Assembly: GCA_004369085.1 (NCBI GenBank) | Contig: ML210508.1 | Span: 1-19,532, forward strand | Direction: 5' to 3' | Origin: Coprinopsis marcescibilis | Lineage: Eukaryota > Basidiomycota > Agaricomycetes > Agaricales > Psathyrellaceae | DNA length: 19,532 nucleotides | Part shown: positions 1 to 9,968 of the stretch, one piece after another | How the letters are laid out: each line of letters opens with the position of its first letter | Numbering within the stretch: the first letter of the stretch is position 1 | Made by a program: the position numbers and the translations under genes | Notes under the pieces: generated by a model | The model's input: the letters and a program-made list of their open reading frames with translations, nothing else | The model's database searches: none | Told to the model about the DNA's origin: nothing

Positions 1-520
1 AGGATGCAACGTCTTCTCGTCCGAGGGACAAAGCCCTTCGATGTACCCATCACTCGAATTTGTTTCCCATCCCTGAGGTCCCTTGACCCGTGTTCCATGT
101 CCAGCGAAGTAAAACACAATAGGATCATCTGGTTTGATATGACGGTTGTCAATTAGGTGCGTTTTGAAGGTCGAGAGGATGGCGCTCCGTGTGGCTGCTT
201 GTTCCGTGAGAGTGACGATGCTCGGGGAAGGTGTCAGTCCCCCTGGATCAAGCGCGGTCGTATCGACGACATTGAAGGTGGATTTGAGGTAATCAAGGAT
301 GATGTTGAAGTCGGAAACGCAATGTCTGAGGTTCCTGATTTGCGAAGATTGGTACTGTGAGAGCGGGTGGACATGAGCTTGGTGTCTATGAATCAAGCAG
401 CATTATGTATACTGTGTTGATAGCCACGACCAGAGCGAAAAGTCGAGCGTCGCTTCTGAAATAGTCAATCGATTCAGCGAACCCCCAATTCTACACGGGT
501 CGACATACTCACTGAGCCAT
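1..520 (-). CDS. Caspase-like peptidase (C14 family), N-terminal part, runs off the left edge
   Basis: Exons on the minus strand are 520-513, 455-413 and 354 to beyond 1, with introns of 57 and 58 bases. The model gives 135 residues without a stop. The start MAQSDARLFALVVAINTY resembles the first beta strand of C14 domains, followed by the family-like IRNLRHCVSD at residues 23-32. The catalytic histidine motif is FYFAGHG, with His103, followed by GYIEGLCPSDE. The catalytic cysteine lies past the window edge, so activity cannot be judged. The first coding exon is only 8 bases (ATGGCTCA). It is supported because joining it across the GTGAGT intron restores the frame and a TATAAAAG box lies 70 bases upstream. 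These Agaricomycete proteins are usually assigned to caspase/metacaspase peptidases, cytosolic and linked to stress or cell-death functions; that role is family knowledge, not shown here. The family call is firm and the exact start is a little less so. Confidence 0.85.
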
Positions 521-975
521 ATCAGTTGGAAAGTTAGCGATAGAGAGGTTCTTGCTTTGGTCAAGAAGCCCTTCGAGCGCACAGCGCTTCTTTTATAACT
601 CAAGAGGGCACGATTATTGTCACTAGTCACGCGCACGGGTGTGGGCCATGTTCAATGCCTGGGGAGAACTACTTGCCCTAAGTAGTATAATTCGTTTCGA
701 ACCCTCAGGCCTCCTCGGCATCGAATTTAGTCCGGAGGCTCTTGCCAAGCATTTAACAACAAAGGCGCCACTGTGTACCTATGTCCTGGATCAACACGGC
801 GGATTGAATCAACACAACGTCCAGATAAGGCTTCAAAGTTCAAGCTCAAGTTTGGCGCTTAATATAGGTCGCATGCCTGGACATGTGAGCGTTTTGTGGG
901 TGTACATCGGATATTTCCGTGTTGCCACGGTTCTAAGAAGCACGCTGCTATTTTGATGCCTTCTACACGCCCGCC
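521..975. promoter_or_regulatory. Divergent intergenic region between caspase-like and MYND genes
   Basis: These 455 bases separate two genes transcribed away from each other, so they must hold both promoters. A clear TATA box is present only on the caspase side. The MYND side shows only a weak AT-rich stretch near 858-868. The open frame at 639-956 has no splice link or recognisable motif and is treated as chance. Confidence 0.6.
590..597 (-). promoter_or_regulatory. TATA box of the caspase-like gene
   Basis: TATAAAAG is read on the minus strand, 70 bases upstream of the chosen ATG. This spacing allows a transcription start about 30 bases downstream and a short leader. In-frame reading from the ATG meets a stop overlapping this box, which also argues that the coding region starts downstream of it. 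Confidence 0.55.
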
Positions 976-3900
976 ATGTCTAAACTGCTGTTTTGGCCTA
1001 CCAAGTACTATTTCTACCCCATCGGCAACACAAGCGCAATTTCCTTGACCGGTGACCTGCCCCTTGAAGAGCCTGCAAATTTGCTACTCCTTGGCTGTGG
1101 AGATCCACGCAATGTTCTCTACACTATATTCACAGAACCCTCCAATCGTAAGTCTCAGAAAGACCTTGATCTTCCACTCAATAGTGCTGATCGTGCTCAA
1201 TAGCTTCTCGTGTGCTTGACTTCACTTGTGTGGACTTTGATCCCGCCGTAATAGGTACGTCGTTCTATAATCCCTCACCTCGTCGTCTGACATGAGCCTC
1301 GACAGCTCGAAACATCCTCCTTTTCACCATGATCGTTGACGATCAACCATTTGACACCATTTGGAATTCATTCTTCCACTTTCGCTTGGACAAAAGCTCG
1401 AGATCGGCTCTCCTCGCCCAGTGTAACAAGCTCCTTGACCTCTCCGACGCCCTTCTCAGCTGGAGCGCATCTGTGTACGCACCTTACATAAGATTCTGCA
1501 CCGCCTACACGTTATCAGAAGTCAGAAGGCACTGGAAACTCTACATCGACATGCCCGAGCTTCCAGAATCTCGACTCAAAGCCATCAACGCCACGTTTAC
1601 CGCAACTGCGAACGATAACAAAGGACGTTCCAGTGTCGCCGTGAGGTCTGTCGGGCCTGCGCTGGTTGAGTCTGCCAGTATCCTCGATCAAGGGTTTCAG
1701 AATTACTGGAAGACAGGGACGACCTTTTCCGACCACAGATCGATTTCAGGAGCGACAGAGATCAACCCGACGTTTGTCTACTCCCTTGGAGGGGAAGGGG
1801 GCTCATTCCACTATGGATCCGACCCCATGGCTCCCTTCCACCTCGCGCCCGTCTTCGGCAACACGACAAAGAGGGAGGGGGTATCCATGTCGGAGGTAGT
1901 CAAAGCCGCAAAAGACCAGTTCAGTGGGTGGTGCTCGTCTTATCGAGCAAGCACCTTATCGACCAACCCGCCCATCGTCCGTTTGTTTGTTGGTGATGCC
2001 AACGCCGTCTGCCACGCTCTTCGATCGTTCCATACAACCGACACGCTTACACTCGGATTGCCAGTCGCACAATGGAAGACTCACCTCATTCGACTTGATC
2101 CCGCTCAGTATAGCGCCCCTTCCTCCCTTACCGGGGCGCCGTCGTTGTTCAACGTCATCCATACGTCCAACCTCGAGGACCATATCGGACTGTTAAACAT
2201 TATCATCTCCACAACCCCCCTCCTCTCGCCCGCCCCCTCTAGTGTCCTCTATTCAGAATCATTGCTTCGCTTGGGGCGAGACGCGACGAAGGAATTCAAA
2301 GAACACCTCAAGGCCGACATCACCGCAATAGGACTTTTGATCGGATTGGTACCGTGCGACTACCTTTGTGGGTTCTCGTCATTCTCAAACACTCATGAGG
2401 TGCTTCGGTATCGATCCGCGGAGAAACGGGCAAAGGGTTCTGCAACACAGTTCCATCAGGTCACAGCCTGGAAGTGGACAGTATCGGGCGACGTTAATAC
2501 CGCTCAGTTTCCGGGCTCCATACTAAAACCAACCTTCGATCCTCGCCAACTCGGCACCCTTCTGTACGACATCTACGACAATATCTTTGGCCAAGAGACA
2601 TCGGCCAACTTCTGGGAAGCAAACAAGAAGAATATTGACACCGCATTCCGGGCATCGAACCTAGCACACTATAATCGCGAATCGTTCATCCTCTTCCTGA
2701 AGCTTGTTCGAAACCAGCTTGACCCCAGCCAAGAGGTGTGGAACATGGTCATGGACCGATTCAATTCGCTACAGCTCGCGGCGTGGGATATTATGTCGAT
2801 GGACACCCTCCACTATCAGGACGTCTGTGGTCAGTTCTTTCGGCATGGGGTCTACAAGATGCCCTTCTTCGGAATGCGTACCTCCAGAATTGGCCCCTTC
2901 GCTTCATGGGACACTATCCCAGAGCTTGTTCGCATAGTTCTAGTTATCCCCCGCCACGAACTTTCAGTCCTCCAAAGTTGCAAGCCCGAGGATATCGGAA
3001 CCCCACCACTTCACTGCGACATATTCGGTCAACAATGCCACAACTGCTTCACCGCCGTTCACGTCGCCTTCGGGAGGGCAGTAACGACGGGTCCGAAGGG
3101 TCGCGAACAAGTGGTTTTCGAGGAGGATATAGCAGGATGGAAGGGCACGTCGCCTCTCGTGGCTTCCTTTGTCGCGCCATCATGGTTGCTAGTGGACAAG
3201 GAGCCGTATCAGAACATCAACATCGGATTTTGTGTCCGCAATACTCCGGCAGCCTGCCTGCGACTTATTTCCAAGCTTGGTATGACCCTCCGCATTTTCA
3301 GTGCCAAGCTCACCGACAAGAATCACGTCTATGTTTTGCCCGAGTATCCCCTTCCCTCTCGATATTCTGGAACTTCGCCGCAATCCACTGCCACATTCTC
3401 CAGATCCCCGAAGATGCTCTCTCAGCTTGGGACTGTTGACGGGACTGCTGTCAGCTTGGACGAGCAATGCGAGCTGGTTGAGTCTTTGACGGGTCACATC
3501 TCCTTGACCGATGAGGCATCAATTCGTCTGTTCTCCTCAGAGGGAAGTAAACTGACTCCTCAAATCAAGCAACTCTCGCCGTGCGTTATTAGGGTTGGGC
3601 TGGAGGATAAAGCGCAGGATCTGGCATATCCATTCCCCGTCCAGGTTACCAACCATCGCCTTCGCCTTGCTCGAAAGTCTCGATACATTGAAGTAGGTAA
3701 AGCTCCCTCGATGTTTTCTATCCTTGCTGACGCACCTCTACCAGGTTATCGTGCTCCCGTCTCGCTCTTTCCTCCCAGACGGCCTAAAGCTGAATCCGTA
3801 CCCGGTTGTCGAGTCAAATGGGGCAATTACACCTTGGAGCATCCATCGAGTCAATCTCTCCATCCTCCCCTCCCTTGATCCGAAATCACGAACCATCTCG

Positions 3901-4674
3901 AAGTGGGTTAATCCACACATCAGCTCGATGCTCTCAGACAGGGAGCGCGCCAACCGCAAGAAGAACAAGCACGATGCGCTCATGTTCGTCAAGGACACTA
4001 TTCACGCCGTAATGACTCAGGCTGCGGGGGTCGATCGTGGCCCGACCCCAAAGCGCCTGTTTTGCCTACGCGACAAAGAGTCCAATAACTCCGACACTGT
4101 CTTCTTCATCGACCAAATCCGATTCGACCTCGCTTCACATACATTGGTAGCTGATGGCTTCGTACTTCCCCTTTCTGTACCTCTTCTCCAGCGGCTCTCA
4201 AAGCCGTTTGGGAAGCTTGTGCACGAAGGCCAGATGCTTCACATCCCCGTGTTCGAGGGCGAGATGCAGTCGTGGAAGCAGTTGCTGCCAGTGTTAGTTG
4301 AGCGATGCCGAACCTCGTGGGCGCATGGTCCCAACTGCGAGTACAAGTCTGCCGGTATCATCCCGTTGACAGAGACGATGGAGGCAGACCCCCTTTGTAG
4401 CTGTGGACGTGGTAAAGACAATGAGGCCATGCACAAGGTGGCGTTATGGAAGCCCTTCGCTCCATACGTCACCAGGTTCGCACTGTCGCCGCTATTTGCT
4501 GTCTCTTACCTCGAGAATGTTGGTCGTTCGCCCCAAGCTCGCAAGTGCTCCGCTTGTCGCAAGAAAGGTAACCCGAGTTTAAAGGAGTGCGGTGGATGCA
4601 AGAAGGTCAGGTATTGCTCGTCTGAATGTCAGAAGAAGGATTGGAAGGCCCATAAACCAAAGTGCAAGTCTTGA
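976..4674 (+). CDS. Large MYND zinc-finger protein with DUF4470-like N-terminus
   Basis: Exons are 976-1147, 1204-1254, 1306-3692 and 3745-4674. Together they encode 1179 residues in a continuous frame. The N-terminal ~100 residues (MSKLLFWPTKYYFYPIGNTS, then LLLGCGDPRN and DFDPAVIARNILL) match the look of the DUF4470 domain, often found at the start of fungal MYND proteins. The last ~43 residues form a MYND finger: CSACRKKG, ECGGCKKVRYC, SSECQKKDWKAHKPKC, with all eight expected Cys/His ligands in place. MYND fingers bind proline-rich partner peptides in other eukaryotes; the middle 1000 residues show no motif I recognise and the cellular role is unknown. The intron between exons 3 and 4 starts GTAGGT. 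It must be spliced, because reading through it shifts into a frame that lacks the finger. The gene is divergent from the caspase-like gene. Confidence 0.9.
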
Positions 4675-4901
4675 TTCCGACCACAAATGTTGGCGGGGTG
4701 ATATGTATCTCCTAAATTTTGATGTGACAGTAGGCTAAATGTATATTGCATTTTCATATTGTGTGGAGTTGCTCTGGGTACACAACACATGGCAAGGTAT
4801 TGAATGGTGATAACAATCGTACGCGCCAGTGGCGACGACGAGCATCACAAGCCTCAATGCTATTCGGTTTACGGGCTCTGTGGTCCTTGACCAGCACCAC
4901 C

Positions 4902-6186
4902 ATGTCAGCCCTGCTTCCCTCTCCACGACTCGACCTCAACTGTAGTGACTGCGGCTGTATAGAGGCAGACCCAGATATTGCAGGAATTGGAGTAGGTGAC
5001 CGATTCCTTCTCGGTCCGCGCCCAGCGTTCACAACTACTAGGCTATCATCGCATTCACTGTGATCGCAGGATTCACTCTCATTTTCTGCATATTTGCCCT
5101 CGTAACCGACGCCATCGCATGTAAACATGAAGGGTCTGGTGCATACCCTGTGTTTCGACGGAGCCGCCCACTGGGGGACAATAACCATCGAAAGTCCGTG
5201 GCCATTCGAAAATGGCTGAAACACCTCTTCTTTCCCATGATATTCTCCCTCTGCGACACCCAGCTCATCACAACCCTCGCTATCATGATTTCAGGATGGA
5301 TTCAAATACCGCAAGGCCTTTCAGTGTACCACTTCACCACCATATCCGCATTATGTTGGATAGGGAGCAACACGCAGCTCCTCGCGTTCTTCTCAGTCCA
5401 TCATTGGGCTTCCCAAATCAAATCAGACTCCGACTCACGGTCCCAAAATCAAAATCGTTGCGACCTCCCTGACATCCGACCGTACCTATCCCGGCCATCC
5501 AAATACCTTCGAGCACTGCTCCTCTTCTGCCAATTTGGAATGCTGATAGTTGTTGCGACGTTGCAGAGCCATCGGGACTGGTTTGGGATGTTCAACTGCC
5601 CGATGGAGTGCGTGATCAGGGACCTCAGACCGGGTGGTAGCCCTCTACGTTGGAGTATAGTAAGCTACACCTTGCTTTTATGGGGGTACGGAACAGCCAT
5701 TTGGCCATTGCTTTTCGAGGGACCATGGCGGGGGACTTCTATTCCTGGAACGCGAGCGTTGGTACAACTGACTGTCAAAATCCAGACTTTGCAAGTCATC
5801 AGATGGCTACAGCGTGTCTTCTCGTCCATGATATTTGACATGGTTTTCAGCACAGTATCCTACCTTCTGGGTATACTGCTCCTGGTATCGACCCGATACA
5901 CCGCTAATAGACTTCATGAACGCGAAGGCTGCGAAGAGCTGAGGGAAGAAGCAACATGGGGATTTGGGCAATTGGTTCCAATGTTCTTGCTTCTAGCACC
6001 GACCTTGGCAACGATGGACGCGTATGCAAAGATTACTATGGGAAATAATGCCCATTCACAATGCCCTGTGGGTAGGTAAGAGCCTAGCGCATTTCGCTCA
6101 TTTTCTTTTTCACCGCCGAGTCTGACTTGACTTTTCTTTGCAGCGACTCGGACCACAAAGAGACAAATGCCTCCAATGTACCATAG
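4902..6186 (+). CDS. Fungal integral membrane protein, about seven helices, unknown function
   Basis: Exons are 4902-4991, 5042-6075 and 6144-6186, giving 388 residues. The N-terminus ends its first exon with DPDIAGIG, and the second exon begins with the first membrane helix (about 31-52). Further hydrophobic segments are near 98-118, 127-149, 187-204, 235-255, 294-314 and 336-353. The motifs SLCDTQLITTLAIMISG, YHFTTISALCW and the C-terminal WGFGQLVPMFLLLAP recall a family of uncharacterised fungal membrane proteins. This is a recollection of pattern, not a search result. A loop rich in Ser, Asp, Arg and Gln (about 157-170) separates helices 3 and 4. The last intron has two overlapping donors (6072 and 6076). 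I chose the second, GTAAGAG, as the better consensus; the first would give a different short tail ending at 6199. Function is not known. Confidence 0.75.
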
Positions 6187-6685
6187 TCGCGGGTTATAAA
6201 CACTGTGGATTAAAAGCTACGTTTGAGTTTCAGAATGATAGAACATGGCCCGAACTTTGAAGTGGACGACTTTTCCTTCTCGCCTGCTTCTTGCCTGAGG
6301 TATTGCCAAGGTATCGCGATCTCCGCCTGAGTTCACGCCTCTGCGAGATTTTAGTCACTTACACCATCTCGCCTACAAGTTGGTGCTGATAAAGCTGGTA
6401 GTATAGCGACAAAAGAGGTTTTCCTGTATGTATAGTTTCCTGAACTGTTCAACCGTTATTCTCTGACATTCTGATGTGGCTACATCGCCACCGTCCGCGT
6501 CATCATGCTGGTCTAAGGGTAAAAGTCCCGAACATGTTCGCGGCAGCTCCCGCATTGAGCCATGGGGTGCCAAGGGCAATGTCATTCAACGATTCCTTCA
6601 CTTGCTACAGTGAGAGTGACAACCACCCTCCGCTCATGATCCCATCTACTGCTTGTACTCCGGGCGCTGACACTTTCAACCCCAG
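6187..6685. other. Intergenic region upstream of the first DUF6534-type gene
   Basis: About 500 bases lie between the membrane-protein gene and the next start codon. They hold the 3' end of one gene and the promoter of the other. I see no TATA box, no RNA gene and no coding exon. A 10-base perfect palindrome, GAACATGTTC, sits at 6530-6539, which may be chance. The start ATG at 6686 directly follows a CCCAG, so an upstream leader intron is possible. Confidence 0.4.
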
Positions 6686-8294
6686 ATGGGAAGCTTAGAA
6701 GTCGAATTAGTCGACCCAATACTGATGTGAGTGACAGAAGCTTTGCGAGGTTTTCCCCTAACGCGACATCTTTCACATAGTGCTGGACCAACTGTGAGCT
6801 GAAACTGACTAGAGTATCAACATGGCGTAACCCTGGCACACTTCACCACAGTTATTAGGAGCCCTCGGGTCGTATCTACTGTTTGGAGCGTATCTCATCC
6901 AACTCTGTGCGTACGCGTCACGGGCAGGACGTCGATTTCACACTGACGTATCATTATAGACCACTACATTCTCCGCCAGACCACAACAACGAAGAAGGAT
7001 CATGTTGGAATTAGATGCTTAGGTGCATGATGCTCGTAATACCACTGAAAATGACCTCCTGATCACACCGTCTATCCCAGTGGCATTTGTAACTTTACTC
7101 GAAATTATCGCCATTGTCATGGTCGCGGAGAATGCGTGGACCTCGCTTGTAATGAGCATTCGGAAACCCGAGCTGCTGACGACGCTTTCTCCAATGGCTC
7201 CAGCCAACCCAATTCTAAGCGCGACAAGTTCGTGTTTGCCCCACCCTAATACTGGTAACAGGTGCTGACCTCGAATACTTCGTGTCTGATAGTTTCCATG
7301 AGTGTCCAGTGCTTCTTCGCGTGGTGAGATTATTTATGACGAGCCATCTTGAAGATCTAGGCTGTAACATCCATTATTAGGAGAATATGGATGCTGAAGA
7401 AGGCAATATGGGATGGTTTAATGTCGTCGGTTATAATAGCGGTAAGATTATACAATTGACCAAGAAGTTAAAGCTAATATAGCATCCACCAACAGATCAC
7501 GTTGGTACAATTCGGGAGTGCAATTGGCATTGCAGTCAAGGTATGCAGGGAATTGCGGACGGTATTTTTGTGGCCTTACCATTGAGAATAGTTTGCCATC
7601 TTGAACCGAGATATCCGCCATTTCAAGACATTGAGTCTCGCGATTACCTTACACTTAGCTGCCAATCTAGTATGCGACTCTCTAATCACATTGTCTTTGG
7701 TATCCTTGGTAAGCCCAGCAGGTACGCTTGTCATCGAGTTCTCATCCAAAGCACAGTTCAAGCGATACAAGTCTCTATCAAGCCAGACTGCTATGAAGAG
7801 CATGCTCACCTCTTTCTGCCTGAACACCGTCGAGAACGGCCTGGTATTGACCATATGCGCAACGCTCAACCTGGCGTTGTTTATAGCTCGCCCAAACGAT
7901 ATGATTCATACCGCTCTGTGAGTCGTACGCTCTTTTCCTCAGCTCACCCACCGCTCAACGATCTCCCCGAACTCGCGGGCCTTAGCCAGCTCATCCTGGG
8001 AAGAATGTGATTACCTTTTTCTCTTTTGACATTCGCACGGACTTATGTAACAATCCCAGATATGCAAACGTGTTGGTTGCATCGTTGAACAGCAGAAACC
8101 TCTCGAGCTCAAGTGAAGACGACATGGGATCTACAGAACTTCAAAGCAGCCTTCACTTCAAGACGGTGAATCTGAACATTCATGGCACACTGGTCGACTG
8201 TACCAGCACAAGCTCGAGAGGGGGGCCCGAGACCGCGACAGCGGTGACGCTTGGTGGAAATGCGGCGACCCAGGTCTCAAGTGCTACTCATTAG
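6686..8294 (+). CDS. Seven-helix membrane protein with DUF6534-type C-terminal part (tandem copy 1)
   Basis: Twelve exons: 6686-6726, 6781-6793, 6852-6906, 6960-7022, 7081-7227, 7293-7323, 7381-7441, 7496-7540, 7592-7708, 7757-7917, 7986-8006 and 8060-8294. They sum to 990 bases, or 329 residues. Helices fall near 16-37, 58-76, 103-118, 130-150, 168-190, 203-225 and 240-255. The stretch about 176-262 (CDSLITLSLVSL, FKRYKSL, ARPNDMIHTAL, GRIYANVLVASLNSR) matches the pattern of the Agaricomycete DUF6534 domain, whose function is unknown; a membrane location is inferred. The hydrophilic tail (about 263-329) is rich in Ser and Thr. The exon 5 donor is the unusual GTTCGT at 7228. It is preferred over GTAACA at 7252 because only it gives the junction seen in the neighbouring copy at 9969-11707. 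The start is supported by the matching SL...DPIL/DPVL beginning in both copies. Confidence 0.85.
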
Positions 8295-9968
8295 TACCTT
8301 CGGCATTTACTGTGGCGTCATTTATGGCCATTTCCAAGGCCTAGTATAACAAAAGCGTACGCCCTGCTGACCCGGCCTTCCTCAGCCGCAACAAAGTTGG
8401 AACGCTCATATGAGCTCTTACAACGCTCTTTCCCTTCCCTCCCTCTCTATTCCTAGTTAAGTATTATACTTTGCTCAGTCTTTGGCCAGTTCGCGTTTAA
8501 TGGAGTTTCTCATGTGTACAAACATATACAGGTTGAGCTTCTGCATTCTCAGAGTCTGGTATGTTCACGCACGATGTAGCAGGGGCTACGAGTGGTCGAT
8601 GCGCCCATCGGGCAGAAGGTTCAGGGCAGGCTAGATAGATTAGACTAAGACAACCAGCGTAGATTAGATTATGTAGATATGTAGATCGGGTGGCTGTGCG
8701 CCGACGCGAAGCCGGAGAATAGACATCTTCCCCCTCGACTACTTACGCTACGTCCGGACTCTGGAGTGCCCCCCCGGACTACTCCATCTGATGACAACAG
8801 AGGTATTCGAACGTGGACTACTCCAACGGTCAAGAGATTCAACCTCCAAGTAAACTCTCGCCGCTGGGATGGACAAAGATCACACCCAGAGTTATTAGTA
8901 GAGTATCTGAGTGGCCACTGGCTGATATCTCTGCGAGCCATACATACTGCTTGGTCGCCTGAATATGCCTAGGCTCTAGGCTCGATTGAACCTCTCCCAC
9001 GGTGGTGCCCCTATGGTGGGGCATGGTCTTGATATTTGTCCAGAAGATGTCAGACATTGCCATGAGGCTCGCGAGAATCGTGGGGACGGTACTGTGGACT
9101 CCCCATGGTCAATGCGATGATATGACCTTATATATGCTGACGCCGTTCGACCGGTTTGGAAGGGGTTGTTTTTCTTCTTTTCTGATCTTGTTTTTGGATG
9201 GTGGCGGCTTGTTTCAGGGGAGGAAGGCCGCCGAATGGCCAAAAGCAGTATCTGACTCCTCAGTGTTTGATCGAAGACCCCGAATAATCGGCCTTCCTGG
9301 AAGCAAACGAACCTTCAGCTTCATATGCCCGACTCCGGCGCCTTGGAACCTTTGACTAGAGCTGAATATAGCTCGGGCTGAATTATAGGACCTACTTTAC
9401 GTTAGCGGCTGTTGAATTGCTCGCGTCGCGCGAATGTCGTAACGTCGTGACATTTTTCCCGTGAGGCGCAATGTGTGAGCGTCGACGGTTGCAGCGATCC
9501 CCTGTAACGCAACTACTGATCCAATCTGCCAGTAGAACTTGCCAAACCTTCGCAACGGGCCGCGAGCATACCGGCCACTCATAAGCTCAGCCTACCTGTA
9601 ACAGCAGATACTCGAGAGCGCAAAATAGTACAGCTTTCCCGACACGGTCGCCACTCACTGGTCCGGTCCCCAGATCCCATACATAGTCCATGGCCAAAAG
9701 CTATTCAACACTCCCCTGAAATGATTCACACATTGTGCAAGCGATGAAAGATGGCAAATGGCTCCGAGACAGCTCAATATACGTAACATGACATGGAATG
9801 AACGACGCCGTTCCTGAATTCTGGAGCCGACACTTTTGTATACGCCAGGCCTTACATTGTATCCGATACTTAAAGCAGGAGCATATCATGTCAACGACTC
9901 CCAGGTCCTCTCCAGCGTTTCCCTTGGATTTCCTGTGCCGGGTACACACCCCAGAACTATCCGCAAAT
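8295..9968. other. Gene-free stretch between the two tandem membrane-protein genes
   Basis: These 1674 bases contain only short open frames (up to 117 codons) without family motifs, splice-linked partners or codon patterns I would trust. I looked for a decayed third copy of the flanking family and found none of its motifs. Small repeats exist: AGATTAGA-like words near 8635-8675 and the eleven-base word GGACTACTCCA twice (near 8777 and 8814). No tRNA fold, LTR or terminal inverted repeat was found by eye. Confidence 0.4.

Noticed and set aside
639..956. 105-codon open frame in the caspase/MYND intergenic region
   Set aside because: No family motif and no useful splice link; it occupies the divergent promoter.
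2738..3439. 233-codon open frame on the plus strand
   Set aside because: It is an alternate frame inside the long third exon of the MYND gene and has no recognisable motif.
4754..5224. 156-codon minus-strand open frame
   Set aside because: It overlaps the first exons of the membrane-protein gene on the opposite strand and shows no motif or splice-linked partner.
6530..6539. Palindrome GAACATGTTC
   Set aside because: Ten-base palindromes occur by chance at this scale; no second copy nearby suggests an operator.
8777..8830. Possible tRNA on the minus strand because of a GTTCGAA word near 8808
   Set aside because: The flanking bases do not form a T-arm stem and no D-arm or acceptor stem could be drawn.
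8669..9355. Several 60-117 codon open frames between the tandem genes
   Set aside because: They overlap on both strands, lack motifs and cannot be chained into a gene; no remnant of the flanking family was found.
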